Positions 14,286 through 18,004 of a stretch of DNA of 18,004 bases are shown piece by piece. The position numbers and the translations under genes are program-made. The notes below the pieces were generated by a model. It had not been told where the DNA came from. It did no database searches and was given only the letters and a program-made list of their open reading frames with translations. Each line of letters opens with the position of its first letter. Positions within the stretch are counted from its first letter, which is position 1. This stretch comes from Thermoflexales bacterium (GTDB lineage: Bacteria > Chloroflexota > Anaerolineae > S140-20): NCBI GenBank assembly GCA_015484715.1, contig WFUY01000550.1, forward strand, positions 1 through 18,004, read 5' to 3'.

Positions 14286-16331
14286 CTTGACCACCTGGTA
14301 GATGACGATCCCGGCGGCCAGGGAGACGAAGAGGAGCAGGAGGATGTTGAGCAGGGTCCAACGCCAGCTCTGGGTCTCCTGCCGGATCGTGGCGACCGTG
14401 GCCATGCAGGGGATGAAGAGCATCTCCACGACGAGGAAGGCCAGCGCGGAGGAGGCGGGAACGGTGGCCGCCATCGTCTCGGCCAGACCAACGGCCTCCC
14501 GGCCCGTGCCGTAGAGGACACCCAGAGCGGCGATGGCGTTCTCCTTGGCAACAAAGCTGGCCAGCAGCGCCACCACCATCCGCCAGTCCATCCCCATCAA
14601 GCGGCCCAGAGGGGCGAGCCCCCGTCCCACCCAGGCCAGGACGCTCGTCTCCAGCTCCCCTGTGGGCAGGACGGAGAGGGCCCAGACGATGACGGAGATG
14701 ATAAGGATGATGCTGCCGGCCTTGCGCAGGAAGGCGGTGGTGTGTTGCCAGACCTGGAGCCCGATGGTCCGGGCGTTGGGGATGTGGTAGAGGGGAAGTT
14801 CCATAATGAACGCGGTGTGGACGCCTTTGAAGAGGATCCGATTGAGCAGCACCCCGCCCACGGCCAGCACCGCCAGGTTGATCGCCACCAGCCCCCAGGC
14901 GACGAGGGCGGCCTGCCGTCCAAAGAAGGCCGGCGTCAGGAAGACGACGACGGCCATGCGGGCGGTGCAGGGCACCAGCGGGGCCAGTTGGATGGTGAGC
15001 AGCCGGGCCCGCCGATCCTCGATGATGCGGGCGCCCATCACGGCGGGCACGTTGCAGCCAAAGCCGAGGAAGAGGGGCAGGAAGGACTTGCCGTGCAACC
15101 CCATCAGGTGCATAAAGCGGTCCATCACGTAGGCTGCCCGTGCCATATAGCCCACATCCTCCAGCAGGCCGAAGAGGGCGAAGAAGAGGATGAGGATGGG
15201 CAGGAAGGTGAGCACCGTCCCCGCCCCACCCAGCACGCCGTCGGCCAGGAGGCCAACCAGCCAGACGGGCGCTCTCTGAAGCCTGGCCCGCACCACGGCG
15301 GCCCCCGCCTGGACGACGTGGACGTCCAACCAGTCCTGGATCGGTGTGCCGATGGTGTAGGTGAGCCAAAAGGCCGCCCCCATAATGACCAAGAGGAGCA
15401 GGAAGCCCCAAAGAGGATGGGTGGCCACCTGGTCCAGCCGGTCGGTGAGGGTGATCTGTCCGGCACGGGGGCGGGTGACAGCGGCGCGAATCATCCGGGC
15501 GATCCAGTCGTAGCGTCCCCCGGCCACCGCCAGGATGGCGTCCTCGTGCTGCCGGAGCAGCCTGTCCACCTGGTCCCACCGATCCGGGGGGAGCTGCCGG
15601 CGCATCATCTCGGTGATCTCACTGTCCCCCTCCAGCAGCTTGAGGGCCACCCAGGTCTCGGGGTAGGGCTCCGGCACGTAGCCGTGGATCAGCCGCCCCA
15701 GTTCGTCCAACACCTCCCGATGGTCGGCCCGGATCTCCGGCGGACAGGGGTGGAGAGGGATCTGGCCTCGCACCACCGCATCCACCGTTTCCATCAGCTC
15801 CCGCAGCCCCTGGTTCTTCGAGGCGACCATCGGGACGACGGGCAACCCCAGGGCAGCTTGGAGGACGTGAGGCTCGATCCGCATCCCCTGCATCTCGGCC
15901 ACATCCACCATGTTGAGCCCCACCACCACCGGTACAGGCAGGCAGAGGAGTTCGGCCACCAGGTAGAGGTTGCGCTCCAGGGAGGCGGCGTCCACGATGG
16001 CCACCACCACGTCGGGCCGCTCCCGGATGATGAAGTCGCGGGCGATCCGCTCCTCCGGCGAGTTGGCCGTCAGGCTATAGGTGCCCGGCAGGTCCACGAT
16101 GCGCACGAGAAAGCCGTTGTGGTGGTACGTCCCCACCTTCTGCTCAATGGTCTTGCCCGGCCAGTTGCCCACGTGCTGGTTCAGACCGGTCAGCATGTTG
16201 AAGATGGTAGACTTGCCCACGTTGGGCTGGCCGGCCAGGGCAACCGTGATCACCCGTTGTCCCTCGGCCAGATGCTCGGCGGTCTTCTGCTCGGTCAGCG
16301 AGAGGTCGGTCGTCGTCGCGTGGCAATGCAT
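14247..16331 (-). CDS. feoB: Ferrous iron transporter FeoB
   Basis: A 694-residue inner-membrane Fe(II) transporter with an N-terminal GTPase. G1 is GQPNVGKST at 34-42, G2 is Thr61 in GKTIEQ, G3 is DLPG at 80-83, G4 is NMVD at 140-143, and G5 is probably ASKNQG at 170-175. About ten membrane segments follow, with the gate motifs [27 protein letters not shown] and [14 protein letters not shown] carrying the conserved cysteines. A GTG at 16340 overlaps the feoA stop, but ATG 16331 has GGGAG 8 nt upstream and is preferred. The extreme C-terminus ([10 protein letters not shown]) is encoded by the adjacent word repeat, so the native end was probably shortly before it. It forms an operon with feoA. 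Confidence 0.97.
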   Translation of the reverse strand: MHCHATTTDLSLTEQKTAEHLAEGQRVITVALAGQPNVGKSTIFNMLTGLNQHVGNWPGKTIEQKVGTYHHNGFLVRIVDLPGTYSLTANSPEERIARDFIIRERPDVVVAIVDAASLERNLYLVAELLCLPVPVVVGLNMVDVAEMQGMRIEPHVLQAALGLPVVPMVASKNQGLRELMETVDAVVRGQIPLHPCPPEIRADHREVLDELGRLIHGYVPEPYPETWVALKLLEGDSEITEMMRRQLPPDRWDQVDRLLRQHEDAILAVAGGRYDWIARMIRAAVTRPRAGQITLTDRLDQVATHPLWGFLLLLVIMGAAFWLTYTIGTPIQDWLDVHVVQAGAAVVRARLQRAPVWLVGLLADGVLGGAGTVLTFLPILILFFALFGLLEDVGYMARAAYVMDRFMHLMGLHGKSFLPLFLGFGCNVPAVMGARIIEDRRARLLTIQLAPLVPCTARMAVVVFLTPAFFGRQAALVAWGLVAINLAVLAVGGVLLNRILFKGVHTAFIMELPLYHIPNARTIGLQVWQHTTAFLRKAGSIILIISVIVWALSVLPTGELETSVLAWVGRGLAPLGRLMGMDWRMVVALLASFVAKENAIAALGVLYGTGREAVGLAETMAATVPASSALAFLVVEMLFIPCMATVATIRQETQSWRWTLLNILLLLFVSLAAGIVIYQVVKVVLSPQSLVLGP

Positions 16332-16336
16332 AGGGC

Positions 16337-16594
16337 TCACTCCCGATTGCCGTCAGCGCTGGGACTGACAAAAATGCGCCGGGCCTCCCCCAGGCCCAGC
16401 GCAATCCGCGTATCCCGAACCTGGACGATCAGCGGTCCCCGGCCTGGATTTCGCACCATCAGGACCTCGGTACCCGGCGTGAAGCCCAGGACGGCCAGAC
16501 GACTGATAAAGCGGTGGCCGCCCTGCAGTTCCCGAACGATGCCCCGTTGGCCGGCGGGCAAGCCGTTCAAAGCGATGGTCTTCGATCCTCCCAT
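16337..16594 (-). CDS. feoA: FeoA, SH3-like accessory protein of ferrous iron uptake
   Basis: An 85-residue SH3-like protein from ATG 16594. Typical features are LNGLPAGQRGIVREL, RLAVLGFTPGTEVLMVRNPG and the ending GPLIVQVRDTRIALGLGEARRIFV. It is thought to modulate FeoB at the cytoplasmic face of the membrane. An in-frame ATG at 16630 would add 12 residues but has no ribosome binding site, while the ATG at 16594 has GGAGG 11 nt upstream and gives the normal FeoA length. The stop is 6 nt before the chosen feoB ATG (and overlaps the alternative GTG). A promoter lies about 160 nt upstream. Confidence 0.93.
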   Translation of the reverse strand: MGGSKTIALNGLPAGQRGIVRELQGGHRFISRLAVLGFTPGTEVLMVRNPGRGPLIVQVRDTRIALGLGEARRIFVSPSADGNRE

Positions 16595-16732
16595 ACCCTT
16601 TGTCGCCTCCTTCCAGCGGTGATCGGTCATCTTGATGGCAGAGACGTGGGGCAGGCTTTGGGATCCGCCAGCAGTCCGACAACAGGGGAAGGCTGCTCCA
16701 CGACGATCTCACGTTGGTGACCTGAGCTCTTT

Positions 16733-16751
16733 ATTGCCAACGATTTGCAAT
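16733..16751. promoter_or_regulatory. Imperfect dyad over the feoAB start site (putative operator)
   Basis: ATTGCCAACGATTTGCAAT reads almost the same on both strands: ATTGC-x-AA, three spacer bases, TT-x-GCAAT. It begins 5 nt downstream of the -10 box and covers the predicted start of transcription, an ideal position for a repressor. An iron-responsive regulator is plausible given feoAB, but the sequence is not a clear Fur or DtxR consensus. Confidence 0.45.
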
Positions 16752-16755
16752 TGCG

Positions 16756-16784
16756 ATTATACCACGGGCCAGACAAAGGGACAA
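16756..16784 (-). promoter_or_regulatory. Sigma70-type promoter for feoAB
   Basis: On the minus strand TTGTCC (16784-16779) and a perfect TATAAT (16761-16756) are separated by 17 nt. It lies 13 nt downstream of the glycosyltransferase stop. The implied leader before feoA is about 155 nt; I see no recognisable riboswitch in it. Confidence 0.75.
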
Positions 16785-16797
16785 GTCCTGTCGCCTG

Positions 16798-17934
16798 CTA
16801 TCCCTTCAGCCTCCGGTAGACGGCCATCGTCTCCTCGGCGGCCCGCTCCCAGGAAAAGCGAGCCGCCTGAGCCAGCCCCTGCTTCCGCATCGCTGCCTGG
16901 GCGTCGCCGTCCTGCCAGACGGCCCCGATGGCAGCGGCCATCGCCTCAACGTCGTTGGGGTCGAAGTAGCGGGCTGCCGCCCCCCCCACCTCCGGGAGGC
17001 TACCGCTCCGGCTGCAGACCACGGGGGTGCCACAGGCCATCGCCTCCAGGACGGGAAGGCCGAAGCCCTCGTAGAGGGAAGGGACGACACAGAGAGTGGC
17101 CGCGCTGTAGAGGGCTGGCAGCGCTTCATCGGGAACGTAGCCCAGCCACCGGACCGCCTCCCGGTGGGGGAAGCGCTCCAGCTTGCGGAAGAAGCCCTCG
17201 TAGAGCCACCCCTTGCCTCCGGCGAGCACCAAGTACACATCCTGGCCCTGGCGGCGCAGGAGGGCCAGGGCGTCCAGGAGCCGCTCCAGGTTCTTGCGAG
17301 GCTCGATGGTGCCCACGTGGAGCAGGAAGCGGTCGGGCAGGGCGTAGCGGGCCCGGAGGGCGGCAATAGCCTGAGGGGAAGCGGGCCGGAAGTGGGGAGC
17401 CGCCGCTTCGTAGACGACGGTGATCCGCTCCGGAGCCACGCCGTAGTGCTGGGTCAGGTCCCGGCGGGTGGCCTGGGAGACGGCGATGATCCGGTCAGCC
17501 CGCCGGCAGTAGAGGGGCATCGTCCAGTGAAGGTACCAGTAGTTGAGGGGCTTGTGGAAACGGGGGAAGAGCTCGAAGATCAGGTCGTGAACGGTAAGGA
17601 CGGTGGGCAGGTTTCGCAAGGGCATCAACAGGTGCTCGGTGGCGTGGTAGAGGGTGGCCCCTGGGAGCAGTCGGTTGAAGGGAACGCGGGCCAGTTGCCC
17701 CAGCCAGATGGCCATCCGCCAGGGCTTGTATCCGGCCCGCACCGTCCGGGCCGGCAGGTGTTCTAGGCCCGCCAGGGGCCGGCTTCCCCGACCCCGGTTG
17801 TAGAAGAGGGCGAAGGGCGGGGCCTCGTCGGGATGGGTCTGGGCCCAGGCCACGAGGGCGCGGACCAAGCTCTCCGCATAACGGCCCAGACCGGCGCGTC
17901 GGTGCACCGCCGCCGAAACGTCAAGGTAGATCAT
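16798..17934 (-). CDS. Glycosyltransferase family 4 (group 1)
   Basis: A 378-residue GT-B retaining glycosyltransferase. The N-terminal acceptor domain opens MIYLDVSAAVHRRAGLGRYA, a glycine-rich loop common to the family. TVHDLIFELFP follows, and the donor domain begins with HVGTIEPRKNLERLLDAL at about 206-223. The nucleotide-sugar motif is E-x7-E, Glu289 and Glu297, within PSLYEGFGLPVLEAMACGTP. It probably adds a hexose to a surface polysaccharide or glycolipid at the cytoplasmic face of the membrane; donor and acceptor are unknown. An ATG at 17970 in the same frame lies in the foldback repeat and would add 12 repeat-encoded residues, so ATG 17934 is chosen, although no strong ribosome binding site is seen. 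Confidence 0.92.
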   Translation of the reverse strand: MIYLDVSAAVHRRAGLGRYAESLVRALVAWAQTHPDEAPPFALFYNRGRGSRPLAGLEHLPARTVRAGYKPWRMAIWLGQLARVPFNRLLPGATLYHATEHLLMPLRNLPTVLTVHDLIFELFPRFHKPLNYWYLHWTMPLYCRRADRIIAVSQATRRDLTQHYGVAPERITVVYEAAAPHFRPASPQAIAALRARYALPDRFLLHVGTIEPRKNLERLLDALALLRRQGQDVYLVLAGGKGWLYEGFFRKLERFPHREAVRWLGYVPDEALPALYSAATLCVVPSLYEGFGLPVLEAMACGTPVVCSRSGSLPEVGGAAARYFDPNDVEAMAAAIGAVWQDGDAQAAMRKQGLAQAARFSWERAAEETMAVYRRLKG

Positions 17935-17956
17935 ACGTACATACGTGAAAAAACCC

Positions 17957-18004
17957 CGGTGATTACCCATATCGTTGGAGATAGGGAGACTAGCCGTCCA
18001 CGAA
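17957..18004. repeat. Arm of the foldback element, cut by the window end
   Basis: These 48 bases begin CGGTGATTACCCATATC and end CCGTCCACGAA. They match the reverse complement of 5209-5256 at 45 of 48 positions and the other arm (5102-5157) more loosely. It is the outer arm of a second copy of the same element, placed directly upstream of the glycosyltransferase start; the rest lies beyond the window. Confidence 0.85.

Noticed and set aside
14145..16622. Long plus-strand open frame of 825 codons opposite feoAB
   Set aside because: It is antisense to the clear FeoA and FeoB proteins, is rich in Gly, His, Gln and Asp as expected for the reverse of GC-rich codons, and has no domain.

Overview
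The window looks like a high-GC bacterial contig, most likely from Chloroflexota (Anaerolineae-like). I infer this from the densely packed GC-rich genes, an adenosine kinase of the type found in Actinobacteria, a STAND NTPase with glycine-rich inter-domain repeats, and intergenic DNA built from short degenerate words. The phylum is an inference. All recognisable genes lie on the minus strand, so the window is read from right to left.

From right to left: (a) 17934-16798, a GT4-type glycosyltransferase preceded by one arm of a foldback repeat that is cut by the window end. (b) 16594-14247, a feoA-feoB ferrous-iron uptake operon with its own promoter and a dyad over the predicted transcription start. 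(c) 13945-12890, mtnA (methionine salvage), behind a 300-bp intergenic region holding word repeats, a good promoter and, directly after that promoter, a terminator-like hairpin. (d) 12890-5397, a nucleotide-sugar/glycan block: rfbF (CDP-glucose synthesis), then a lower-GC restriction-modification pair, then an SDR sugar-nucleotide enzyme, a small antitoxin-like orphan, rfbH (CDP-3,6-dideoxyhexose pathway) and a GT2 glycosyltransferase. (e) 5388-5014, a small disrupted gene with a 156-bp foldback (MITE-like) element between 8-bp direct repeats. (f) 5010-1, a tight run of adenosine kinase, GNAT acetyltransferase, DUF167, DUF92 and a large STAND/NACHT-type NTPase that runs off the left edge.

The sugar genes read as a partial CDP-dideoxysugar pathway: RfbF makes CDP-glucose, RfbH performs the C3 deoxygenation and the SDR probably finishes the sugar, which a glycosyltransferase then uses. 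The expected CDP-glucose 4,6-dehydratase (RfbG) and the RfbH reductase partner are not in the window. The restriction-modification pair sits where rfbG is often found, and its first gene overlaps the rfbF stop by 8 nt, so it is wired into the operon.

Two features concern the assembly. The first 128 bases are a perfect 52-bp inverted repeat that folds coding sequence back on itself, and the last 48 bases are a copy of the foldback element. Together they suggest the window is a whole contig that ends at a chimera on the left and at a repeat on the right.
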